Part shown: in pieces, positions 44,039-55,089 of the stretch
How positions within the stretch are numbered: position 1 is the stretch's first letter
Layout of the letters: each line of letters starts with the position of its first letter
From: Aculops lycopersici
Lineage: Eukaryota; Arthropoda; Arachnida; Trombidiformes; Eriophyidae
Reading direction: 5' to 3'
Assembly: GCA_015350385.1 (NCBI GenBank)
Contig: WNKI01000002.1
Coordinates: 4,498,370 to 4,562,369, forward strand
Length of the DNA: 64,000 bases
Made by a program: the position numbers and the translations under genes
The notes under the pieces: generated by a model
Databases searched by the model: none
The model's input: only the letters and a program-made list of their open reading frames with translations
Told to the model about the DNA's origin: nothing

Positions 44039-44951
44039 TTACTTTCCAATTCCGGCTCCCTTGGCGCCCTTGCCAGCGAGCACAACAGCCTTGGCACCAG
44101 CAGCTCCACCTGTTGGAAGAAACGTGAAGAGCGAGAGGTTACGTGGGACATTCAGTTAGTTGTTTGATTGTAGCTTAGATCGTTGGCCACTTTGCATGTC
44201 AAAGTGTGTGATCTAATAGATTTTTATAGCGCGAGATACTATGGACTTCAGACTTACCCTTCTTGAAGCCGGCCTTTCCAGCTGCTCCCTTCTTGAAGCC
44301 AGCCTTTGCGGCGGCCCCCGCGGCAAAGGCCTTAGCGCCTCCCTTGGCACCCTTCTTGAATCCAGCCGCTCCGGCGGCTCCCGCGAATCCCTTCTTGGCG
44401 GCGAAACCCTTGCTAGCGCCACCAGCTGCACCGAAAGCACCGCCCTTGCCAAATTTAAAGGCCGAATTGTGGTGGAAAGCTTTGATAGTTCCGAAGGCCT
44501 TCTTGTGTCCAGCGGCGAAGCTACCAAACTTGCCGCCCTTCTTGCCGAACTTGGCGGCATATCCGGCGCCCGAGGCGAAGCCTCCCTTCTTGCCGCCCTT
44601 CTTAAATCCGGCAGCCGCAGCCGCGGCCCCCTTTGCAAAGCCAGCCTTCTTTCCAGCCTTGGCCCCAAAACCGGCGGCTCCCTTGGCACCGGCCTTAAAT
44701 CCAGCAGCGGCACCCTTCTTGAAGCCACCCTTTGATAAAACGGCACCGCCGGCACCAGCACCAGCTCCCTTCGATTCGGCCACCTCCATTTGGTCATTTG
44801 AAGCGGCAACGCTCATATCGTCGTCAGATTCGCCAATCTCCTGACCATTGGCCAAGGGGCGATTGTTGAGCAGGTAAACAGCGACTAGCAGGACACCGCA
44901 AATGAAAATTGATCTCATTTTGGGGGATCTCTTGAGTAGTTGTGGTTGCAT
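44039..44951 (-). CDS. Secreted Lys/Gly/Ala-repeat protein, two exons
   Basis: Exon 1 runs from ATG 44951 to 44258. An intron with donor GTAAGT at 44257 and acceptor CAG at 44110 follows. Exon 2 (44109-44039) adds GGAAGAKAVVLAGKGAKGAG and ends in IGK before TAA. The phase-1 join keeps the same repeat style, which supports the intron. A second Met (44918, MRSIFICGVLLVAVYLL) begins an ideal signal peptide, probably cut after ANG/QE; the 11-residue extension from 44951 is also possible. The next about 25 residues are acidic (ESDDDMSVAASNDQMEVAES). The rest is built from GFKKG, GAAAGFKAG and KKGG units with almost only Gly, Ala, Lys and Phe, very basic. A cuticle, silk-like or adhesive matrix protein, or a cationic defence peptide with an acidic pro-region, are both possible. 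A TATA box lies upstream. Confidence 0.8.
44110..44257 (-). other. Intron of the secreted-protein gene (148 nt)
   Basis: Donor AAGG/GTAAGTC and acceptor TTTCTTCCAACAG/GTGG on the minus strand. Without splicing, the repeat pattern stops at the donor and the frame runs into an unrelated tail (SEVHSISRYKNLLDHTL). Confidence 0.85.
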
Positions 44952-45090
44952 GATGTTAGTTTTTTTGTTTCGGTTCGAGTTCAAACTTGAGAAAAGGATT
45001 GAGGAACTTGAGTTTAAAGGTTGGTCAAATTGATGTTGCTCCTCTGTATCGCTTGTAGTTTAATTTTTTTCTTTTTTCTTTTTCAACTTG

Positions 45091-45098
45091 TATTTATA
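45091..45098 (-). promoter_or_regulatory. TATA box of the secreted-protein gene
   Basis: TATAAATA on the minus strand, 140 nt before the ATG at 44951. Transcription would start near 45065 with a leader of about 115 nt. TATA boxes are common on highly expressed tissue-specific secreted-protein genes. Confidence 0.55.
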
Positions 45099-46654
45099 AA
45101 GAACTTGTATCCAAATTGAATCAACGGATTGTTTTCTTTGTTGTAGTCAGGTGAACTCGAGCTACCTGAGTGTCGCACATTCAATTAGTAACGCGAGCTT
45201 ATATTTATACCTCGGCTCGCAAGCACCCACCTGTCAACATGTCCGCGAAGCAGCAGCAGCAACAACAAGTGGCTAGCCAGCTAGCGAGTTGGCCCGCAGG
45301 GGCGAACTTGAAACGCTCGACTAGCCATTTGAAAACTTGGTCAGCTTCTATCGAGTTGCACGCGGAATTGCCGCTTGAATTGGCCGGCGAGCCGATTGGC
45401 AGCTTCCTATTGCGCCTTTGACACTTTGCAAGTTAAGTTGGGTGGCCGCAGTGGCTTTGTTTCAGATAGGAACGCGCTGGTCAGGCTGCTGAATAACTCG
45501 CTCGCTCCCTTCCGGTTTTCGCTTAAAATGCGGCGCACAGACAAAAGGCACTGGTTGCAGTCTACATCAGCGTGGCGGCTACCTGTTGTCGGAGTTGTCG
45601 TATCATGGACATTAGTGGAGGCGTGAAACTGGCGCGCGCGAATAACAGCGTCAGGTCAACACTAGTAAGACAAAACGAATCAACAAGTGGCGACAGGTTA
45701 TACCGAGGGCTGAGAGAGAACGCGCAAGTCGCGTGAGTGTCCGCAGTCATAGAGGATCTGGATTTGGCGAGTTGAATTATCATTTTTGCTTGAAATCTAT
45801 CAAGTTTTACCAGAGCAAATGCACCAACAATAATCTGAATATGATAGAAGTGGCTTTGTCGCCAAATCACATCAAGCTCCACTGACTCCACACAAATCAA
45901 ATCTTTCTTTTTACCTCTCCGTCTGACTGTCTATCTATCTGTCTGCCTGCTTGTCTCCCTCATTCGAATCAACAAGTGTCCGCAGTGCAAGCATGCACAC
46001 AGAACACTCACAGATTCGAACCATTTAATTGCGCGCTACAGCATACTTCCTCCTCTCAATGGAGCGAAACTAGAGCCACTGCAAGCCAATGTCCATGTAA
46101 GGGAATATTAAATTTCAACTGGCTAGTCTTAAACTCAACCTGGAAGTATGAGGCGCCACAACTCTGGCTTCCGGCTGAGCTTTTGTTCTCATTTGCCGCG
46201 AGGCGAAGGTCGTTGCGACGGTTATTGTCGTTGTCTTCATGGTAGTTGTCGTTGGCGGTGGCTGGAATCTTATTTAAACAATATTCAAAAGATATGGACT
46301 CAAAGGGTTGCGCCTGTGTAAGGTCACTAACACTTATTTGTTAGGCGAGTGACATTGCCGCACGGAGGACGGTGGACGCGCGTCGCGGTGATGGACATTT
46401 GCATTTCCAGTGACAAGGCTTCTCCACGTTGGACTTTGCATAGGCAATAGATGGATGGCTCTCGCTTGCCGCATAACAGGTGGCGCTCGAGCCCGGCCAA
46501 TCGGATGGCTTGGATTTGCGATGGCTGCGCAATTGCGTTGCAACCAGCACAAGCCGCTCGCTGTGTTTCTCCACCAACTCGCGCATCTCACACGGTTCCT
46601 CTATCACACAACAGCCTACTGACTCGCCTCTCATCTCGTTGTTGGCAACCGCTC

Positions 46655-46685
46655 TTTAGCTTTAGCTTTAGCTTTAGCTTTAGCT
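46655..46685. repeat. (TTTAGC)n hexanucleotide array
   Basis: Five perfect units. Confidence 0.95.
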
Positions 46686-46713
46686 CCAGATCCAGGTCTC
46701 TCCTCTCCACTTG

Positions 46714-46739
46714 CTCACTCACTCACTCACTCACTCACT
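46714..46739. repeat. (ACTC)n tetranucleotide array
   Basis: About six perfect units, 30 bp after the TTTAGC array. Confidence 0.95.
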
Positions 46740-49143
46740 TGCGTCACTCTTTGGTTAGCGATTCGAGGGCGCACATCAAAGAACGTAACTCGTGCGGAAG
46801 AGCCACCAAACAAACTTGAGCGAATCACAAGCGGAAGTTGAGCTTGACAGGTATTCAAACGAAGAAGAAAAAGAAGAAGAAGAACTGAACACACAAGTCA
46901 ACGTCGAGTGGCGAGCAAGTTACAAGAGCTGACAAAACTGAGCTACATAGTCAACCATCAAGAGCAAACTGGCGTCAAAAGCACGGAGAAAGAGAGAGGG
47001 AGATAGAGAAAGCGAGAAATGAAAATTCGATAGAGGGTATCAGGGGAAAGATAAAGATACAAATGATAAAAAGGTAAGTTGCCTCGAGTTCAAGTCAAAT
47101 ACAGTCAGTGTTTGGCGACTTTGAGTTGTTGAACGAGTTCCGGTTAGCAAATCAATTTCAGGGCACAAGTATGACAACTAACTACATGTATTAACACACA
47201 TATAAAGAGAAAGAGTGACATACAGTAAGTTACGGTCACATGGTTAGATCTATCTGACCGTTGAAGCAAGGTAGCCGGCAGTCAAGGTGAATTTGCATTT
47301 CCCTGTGTGATGCGATTTGGCGATGCGACGTCGTGGTCGGGCTTAGCAGTGGCGGCGGTGACAGCAGTGGCAAGCGGTGAGAGTTGAGCTCGTCGAAGGT
47401 TAAGGGAGGGGGAGAGAGGAACTTGAAGAGTGGAGATGAGATGCGGTGCGAGCAGCGGAGAGCGAGAGAGTGAGGACTTTTCAGCAACCTGTTTGATTGC
47501 CAGCAAGCGGACGGCTCGACCGGTTAGCTAAGCGATAGTGGCGACGATGCCGCCGCGGTCACTAAACGATGCTAATCCGTTGACTACAGCCACCACAACC
47601 AGCGGAGCTGGCTGGCCACTTTGACGAGTCAACGTTGAGGTCAACTTGAGTTTCAAGATTGAAACTCTCCCAGCTTGCACCTGGAAACTCTCCTCCCTAT
47701 TGCTTCGAGCTTTGCTGTTAGATTGGCCAACCATTTTTGTCCCTCATTCGATTCGACAAGCCGCACTTTGCCATATCGCACACAACAACCAACGATACTG
47801 ATAAGAGTTGACAAAAATATGGGAGTGCGATGCTGTTGAACGCTAGTGCCAGAGTTACCGCTCGCTTTATGAGTCTGGAAATGTGTATCTAGCTGCTCAA
47901 GAGCGATAATTTATCGCCACGCGACAACCTGTGGCTCTTGGCGTGCGCGCTCGCTCGTTAGCTCGCGCCGTTGCCCAACCAAACAAGTGGCCTTTTATCA
48001 GTTTTTAGAAGCGAAATGCACGGTCCAATCCACTTATCATGTTCTCGTCTCCCGTTCCTAGTCGTCGCGATAGTGGTCATTTTGATCTGCGTTAGATATC
48101 GAGAAACTGCTCGAGGTTTTCTGCGACTGTCCGCCCGAAGCGAGTTGTACTTTTCGCTTTACTTCCACTCCGTCGATTTAACGCGACCTTGGAGTTGGCC
48201 AAGCCAAAGAGAGAAGTTCAATTGGAAGCCTCCGCTGATTGATGGCGACAATGAACAGATTGCGCAACAAAATCACTTCGATTCGCTTCTTCTCGTTCGC
48301 TTTGCTCCAATTTATTTGCGCGCCTCCCGCGTGTCGCCTCAAGACGCAACAACACAGACACTTTTCAAATCTCCCCACTGGGATGCAAATGTTCGGCTCC
48401 AATGCGCTGCGCGCTTGTCCACCGCTGGAATCTCGAGGTCGCCACAAGATTTGGTCGTTCTCACTGCTTCTGATGCTGTAGTTGCTTTTAGCACTAGTAT
48501 CTCGAAGAAGAAGAAGAAGTGGAGGCGAGACTCCAATCTTTGCTTGGAGTTGCTGTCGCCGCTCGTTAGTGAGAGCGCCAGTCAAGTTAAGTGCCACTTG
48601 TTGTTGTCGGCTTGGTGTTGCCTACTGCAGCTTTTTGGGCGTCAGACTAAGAGACTTTGAATAGAAATAGAGTCCTCAAATTGGCGCGACACGTCGAGCA
48701 AAACGACGACGCCGACGAGTGATGTCCTCGTTACTTAGTTAGTTGGCTAGTTAGTAAGTTGGCGAGTCTTATTTAGTCATGGGTGGACTAACCGCGAGTT
48801 AGAGTTGGCCGGCCAGCCAGCTAGCTGTCAATTAAAACTCTAACTCCAACAGGTTGACTATGAAAGGGGGAGTTGCTCTCGCTTCTATCCCAATAGATTT
48901 GTGGCCCTACTCTCAAGTCTCCAAATTAAGTCTCGCCAAGGAGGCAAATTTGTTATGAAGGAGTCACAAAGAAGACTCTCAAAGGACAATTGCAATTCCT
49001 TTCAGGTTTTTAATAGCGATGGAAGCAAACTGCCACTCAGGAAATATGCCGCCGATGTTGCGGTTAGTTGGCCGGATCTTGTCGGAGCGGAAGTCGAGTT
49101 TCCATCTCAAGATTTAACTGTGCGGCATCAATTCATTTATAAC

Positions 49144-49180
49144 TGTCTCTCTCTCTCTCTNNNNNNNNNNNNNNNNNNNN

Positions 49181-49215
<35 letters not shown>
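49144..49215. repeat. (CT)n array containing a 20-N assembly gap
   Basis: CT units flank 20 Ns at 49161-49180. The gap has the same length as the one at 2420-2439, so it looks like a placeholder and not a measured size. Confidence 0.95.
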
Positions 49216-49219
<4 letters not shown>

Positions 49220-52007
49220 GTAAAACCTTTCTACAATTTCCAAGTTCCGCTCTCAAGGCGCCAAAGCTAAAAAGTCTGAGCCCCGGAAAAATGAGCACCC
49301 GATTCGATTGGCTGGCGCTTGTAGTTTAGTTTCCAATTGCCACAAACTCGCAGCGGGATATCGCTCATCTCGCACTAACTGGGCCCAGTGAAACGAACCT
49401 GAATCTAAACCAGTTAGTGCATGTGTCCATTGTGTCCAAGAGAGAGGTAGTATTGGAAGTCTCTCTTTCTTCTAAGGTCTCACCTGAAGCCGATCATGCC
49501 GTCGGTGGCAGTGGCAGTGGTGGTGGTTGTGATGATGATGATGATGATTGGTGGCGGCGTCAGCTTGAGTCGGCGCCACATCACACGCGACGGGCCAGGT
49601 AAACTTTGATTCAAGTCACAAGTTTTTAAACTTGAAGCCGGGTAGAGTGGATGTCAATTTCACCTTTGCTTCGTTTTTCTCCTCCGAATAAAAGTATCGA
49701 TTTCCAAGTTCTAATATCACCGGAGGCGAATTGACGGTTTCAAGTTTTGTTACGTGTTCTTCTCTCTATCCCTCCATTGCTCAGTTGGACTTGCGACAGC
49801 AACAAGTGGGTGGAGCCAACTGCTGTGATGGTGTGCAATGAACTAGACTGCAATCGATACTTTGAAAATGGCTTCGAATCGTAATCCAATTAATTCCCTC
49901 TTCCTGCTTGCATTTCAAATGACCAGCGGCAATCTTGTTGATACTGGAGAAGACAAATTATATATTGCGACTTATGACTTCTTCTTCTTCCTCTTCCTCC
50001 TCCTCCTCCTTTTGCCTCTGTGTTTAGCTGGTGATCATGATGTCACTGAGTCTGTAGTTGTTTTATGATTCAAATAGAACAACAACATAGAGCTTTCATA
50101 TTAAACCTCCCCATGATCGATTAATTGAGCGCTCGAGGCGTTTGATTGCGAGTTCGATTTCTATTGCGGATGTGGCGGTTGCAATTGCAGATCTACAGTC
50201 AAGTTACATTTGCTCGCTTGATTCCAACTTGAAGCGACAGCCGGCAAGCAGCGGCGGCAGTGGCACGAGCTGGGCGTATATTTTACCTAATTGCAAACTG
50301 CTCGTTTCGGTCATCGACCCAATTGATCGTCACTGGCCACTGCTCGCTCTGGTCTCGATGTCGACAGACGATCAGCGCGGCCACTTGGTTAGTTTTTTGG
50401 AGCAACCTATCAGTTTCCCTTCTCCTCTCCCCTGGGTTTGAGATTTGCTTCCTTCAAGCCAGAGAATGAGAACTAAAACTCTGTTAAGTGACTTCTAGTT
50501 TTCCTTTTTCTCGGAGAGTGAAAGCAGAAGAAATAGATGATTTGTAGCCGACGACAAGCAACAAACGATGGCGACGACAATAGCGCTAGTGGCGGCAGCA
50601 GCAGCAGCAACAACAACAACATCCAAGTTTCAATGCTCAAAAAAGTCTAATTGTGGTCAACACTCGAGACTCTCGTGTTGGTCAACATTTTTCTTCAGGT
50701 AGTTGTTAACCAAAAGAGCAACAGCTACTAACGGCCAGCATTAGAGAGGCGAACCAGAATTCAAGAGTAGTGGCTTCTGACTTTGCGATGCCGCTCACAG
50801 TTATGAGCAACAAGCGCGTACACACAAAAAACACTCATTGTTTCTAGCCAACCAACCGGTCAACTTGCCAGGTTTAGAGGGAAAAGAAGACACTTACACA
50901 CAAAAGAGAGCCTCCAAATAAAAATTGACTGCTCGGCTCTCGTTGGAAGCTTTGAAATTTGAAATAGGAGCAGTGGTTGCAGTGGAGCACATTAGCGGTT
51001 TCAGTATCATGATCACACAAACAAACACTCAACTAAAGCTCAACTCCACTCAACTCGACGAGTCGAGTCGATTTGTTGTTGCCTGTCTTTTGGTTGTTGC
51101 TGTTGTTGTTGTTAGCTGCCACTGATGCCCATGTTCATTTGGCGCCGATCATTTGAATAAAGTGAGTCCATTTTTATTTCTCTTTAACTCGGCTAAGAAA
51201 TAGAAGAGAGAATGGCTCATTTTCACCTGGCGAGTCATTAACAGAAGCAAATCATCGCCAAACTTGATCGTCGTCATCGCCGTTGGCTGCAGTGAGTTGC
51301 TTTTTTTCTTCAATTTTTCTTTGGTGGTGATTTTCAATTTTGGCCAATTGAGAATCGCCACAACTACAACAATAAGCGTTCCAATTTGCCGCTTCCCTTT
51401 TACCTCTACCTCAAAGTTGTTTCTCTCCCTTCCCATCACTGTCCTCCAATTCAATCTGCTTCCAATATCCCCGAAGCGATGATTCGGATCCTTGAATCGG
51501 ACCACTGATTTTTTCAGCGCCCCGAAGTCACTCAGTCGACTGGCTCTCTATTAACATGTTTTAACGAGACGTGATAAAATATCTAGTGCCGTGCAACTCG
51601 TTCATTTCTCATCGCTTATTCCTCTTACCTGAGCACAAGCGTGTCGGTCTCTTGACGCTAATGGGTCAGCTGAACTCAGCTCTTGACGCATCAATCGGCG
51701 ATTTCATCGGTGATCAACAGGTAGCTCGCAAGTGTCGAGATTAGAATCCACGCCCATCATTTGTAGCACGAGGAGGGCGTGGTTTTTTGCGTCCACCGGG
51801 AGACCGCCGCCGAGAGAGGCGAGTTGAGCAAATAGATGATGAGATGGACTCGGAACTTTGCCTGCCTGGTGCGCACCAACTAGTGGCTTGTTTGCTAAGG
51901 TGCAGGTAACTTTTGATAGCTCACAGATGATTGGCCGCGGCGGATGGCCATTGATTATGTAACGAGAGCAGCACAAGAGTTACCTGGGCAACGACTTTGC
52001 CAGTCAT

Positions 52008-52080
52008 CGGCAGAGGCGGCGGCGGCGGCAGCGGCAGCGGCAGCGGCAGCGGCAGCGGCAGCGGCAGCGGCAGCGGCAGC
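52008..52080. repeat. (GGCAGC)n / (GGC)n array
   Basis: Several GGC triplets lead into about ten GGCAGC units. In one frame it reads as a poly-Ala run, but the surrounding frame has no other protein-like content. Confidence 0.9.
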
Positions 52081-52640
52081 AATAGCAACTGCCCTTAGTC
52101 ACCGAAGAGAGTTGCAAGCTCTTCCAAAGTTCACACGCTCGCCCATATGGAAAGAGTAATCAACCATTATGATTGTATCAAGGAGAAGAATGCGGCTTCT
52201 CCTCTATCTTTGGCCGCAGATTCAAGTTTACAATGCTGGAACCAATGGCAGCAGCGGCATCGATGGTCAAGCCACAAACGCAACAAGTGCGAGCAACTTT
52301 GTGTGAGCTATTTGTTCATGTTGTACTTGTTGCTGTTCAACCACTTGTTGTTGTTGTTGTTGTTGTTGTTGTTATACAAGTGGGAAATCTTGAACAAGAT
52401 CATCATTTGTTGCTAAGGAAAGAAGTTGCGAAGCTTTGGCAGACTACTCCAGCAGCAAGCAACAACCACCGGCCTAGTCAATGAGCTCGCGCTCGAGCTG
52501 CCGCCTCACTAGCCGTAATGAGCTAATGGTGCTGAGCTCTCTGGTTTCAATGTTTGATTCCACTTGCTGCGAGAATCCCATAAGCCAATGTGACCATACG
52601 AGCCACAAAATTGCCTCAGGGTGAAGTTGTACTTGGTAAG

Positions 52641-52663
52641 TGAGAGAGAGAGAGAGAGAGAGA
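52641..52663. repeat. (GA)n microsatellite
   Basis: About eleven GA units. Confidence 0.95.
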
Positions 52664-52998
52664 GGAACTTGTGCAACCACAAACGCAGCAGCCGCCAATG
52701 ACCACGACGACAACCAAAATTGTTGCATAACAATTGATTCGGCCAGCTGCTCTAATATGCAAGCAAACCAAACTATCGATAGCAACTCTCGAGATCCTTG
52801 ACCACTTGTTGCTGCCGCTATCGCCATTGTGCGTAATGATCGCTTCTCGAGTCGAGAGGAAGAGATGACATTGCGACTACGCGAGACTCAACAACACCCA
52901 AGGGCGAGGGTTAGACTCTTCCTCTTGTGGCAACGACAGCGTTGGCTGCTATGGTTGTGGTGGTGGTGGTGGTGACCACAAGGTAGCCAAGTATCCTG

Positions 52999-53001
<3 letters not shown>

Positions 53002-53032
<31 letters not shown>
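53002..53032. repeat. (CT)n microsatellite
   Basis: About fifteen CT units. Confidence 0.95.
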
Positions 53033-53035
<3 letters not shown>

Positions 53036-55057
53036 CATACGGAAACACAAAGAAAAAAGACTCAAGTTTACGGGCGTTTGCATCACACAATTACAATTGC
53101 CCCAGCCACTTGATGAGAAAAGACAACAGCACACTCACATGGCGGCCATGCACACATAACGTTTGTTATGTTATGGCCCCCGTGATGTGGTGCTAGTCTG
53201 ACGAACCATTGACACAGGAATTCCTCTTTTATCCTTGGCCATTGTACGCCTCAGGAAACCCTAATGAACTGCACCGCGGCCACCTGACACAGAGGCGGCC
53301 AGGCGAGAGCAACGCGCCAGAGTCGCGGCGGCGACGGCAGCCACCTGTTGCACTTTCCAATAGCAGGCTGGAAGTGGACCGACTGACGTCTCGAGTGGTT
53401 CGCTACCTTCGTCGACAATGTCGAGTATACCACACACGAAGCGGAGTGGTGATATGGAAACGCTGCTCTTCCTCTCTGCATTTGAGTGGCGAGCATCGCC
53501 CAATTGCGGCAGGCTGACTTCCTGGCCAGCAGCAGGTTGATTTTGTTGTTGTTGTTGGTCTCTCCGTTGACCTACGCCAGCTAAACTCAACTCAAATCAA
53601 CAGGAACAACAGCTACAAAGAGCGCAACTCTTTTGATTGTCAAGTTCTGGCTAATTAACAATTTGGACTATCGCACAAGTTGTATGCTAATGAGTCCCCG
53701 CCATTGACGCCGGGAGCTGGACTTTGGCTGGCCGCTAATGTCAATCCGCCCAAAAGGTAGGCAAACACGCAAGTTAGCTGTGTGGCTCCATGCTAAGCTC
53801 GTGGGTTTGAGAGTTGGTGAGTAAGTGAGAGAGTGAGTGAGCAAACACCAAAAGCGCGCGCTTGACCATCAACAAGTCAACTGGAGCTTAGCGTACACGG
53901 AGCTCGTTGGCTTTGATTTAGTCGTCGCGGTCTGGCAACTTGCAACAGGTATCGTGCCGCTCACCTGTTGATTTGCAAGCTTAATGAAAAACGCGCGCCA
54001 CGACCACAGCTTTTGAATCAATCGATCGGCTCACTTCCCCACTCCATCTCTTCGGCTCTCTCACGCACTTGGCTGCTCGTAGACTTTCAATTGCTTCCAC
54101 CTGTCCATTGGTTGCCACCACCAGCAGCAGCACCACCACCACCACCGAGACTTGGGAATTTTAAAAACCTTCATCTTGCGAGCACTTGCCTCACTTTAAT
54201 GTTGACTCTCATCAGATGAGCAAGAGCAAATGATGTCTTGTTCCGTGGACACGTTGGCCAAATGTTGTCGTTTTGACCTGGTGCGAGTGTCAGAATCTCT
54301 ATCAACTTCAGCGAAAGGATTTGGATTTATTGATTGGCTAGAGGCAGGCGGGAGACTAACAGCGCGCATCACCTTAGTGTCGAGTGATCGGCTCGACAAC
54401 TTGGTCTTCGGATGAAAACGTAAGTCCAACTACCTGTTGATGTTGATGAGTCGACGACGAGTCACTGCAAACAAAGCGGATGATCCGGTGATATGAGAGT
54501 GAGATTTCCTCCTTTTTCTCTCTATCCCGCTCCACTACAATCTGTAGCATGGATGTCGGGCAAGATGTCGGCATCACATCTTGCACGATTTAAATCAGCA
54601 AGTGGCCGACGAAATGAGGTGGAGACTTTTCTTTCTAGACCTCCAGACAGAGAGTAGGAAACACCTTTCCTTCAGTGATTGGCCGCCGCCATCCGGAATA
54701 CGCTCAGCGGGTCACCTGGTAACTGTTTGGCGGATCAAGCGGATCAACAAGTTGCTACGACTCTCTGGCTAGCTCTTAGCCGAGCTCGGTGGCGAGAAAG
54801 CTGCACAAAACAAACGAATGCTGATGTCTCCATCGGCTTTGCTCGCATCAGTTCAACTCAATGCTTCGTCTTCGTGTAAGACGGCACCCAATGGGCAATG
54901 TGTACGTTATTCTTGATTGGACTTTGATCTCGAGAGAGCGAAAGTTATTCTGCGATCAGCTTCCTCTTTCAACTGCTCCAGACAATGGAACAAAAATGTA
55001 GGCCGCTTTTACGGCTTAAACTCAGACCCGAGTGGGCAGATGTTATCCTCGCAATGT

Positions 55058-55058
55058 T

Positions 55059-55082
<24 letters not shown>
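55058..55082. repeat. (TA)n microsatellite
   Basis: About twelve TA units, followed by an AT-rich stretch. Confidence 0.95.

Positions 55083-55089
<7 letters not shown>

Noticed and set aside
44241..44844. Plus-strand frames of 164 and 193 codons opposite the secreted-protein gene
   Set aside because: They are antisense shadows of the Gly/Ala/Lys codon repeats; the minus strand has the signal peptide, the intron and the TATA box.
44971..44983. GGTTCGAGTTC, tRNA B-box-like on the plus strand
   Set aside because: The upstream sequence is a T-rich leader of the secreted-protein gene and cannot form a tRNA.
45990..46060. tRNA B-box-like GGTTCGAATCT on the minus strand (near 46008-46018)
   Set aside because: No A box, acceptor-stem pairing or cloverleaf could be placed around it.
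47971..48660. 229-codon frame in the desert
   Set aside because: It begins with TTG, with the first ATG at 48016. Apart from a short hydrophobic segment near its start, the composition is random, with a Lys run from a GAA repeat. A 139-codon frame overlaps on the other strand.
52008..52080. Poly-Ala coding exon
   Set aside because: The Ala run is a translation of the GGCAGC array in a 71-codon frame with no other protein-like content.
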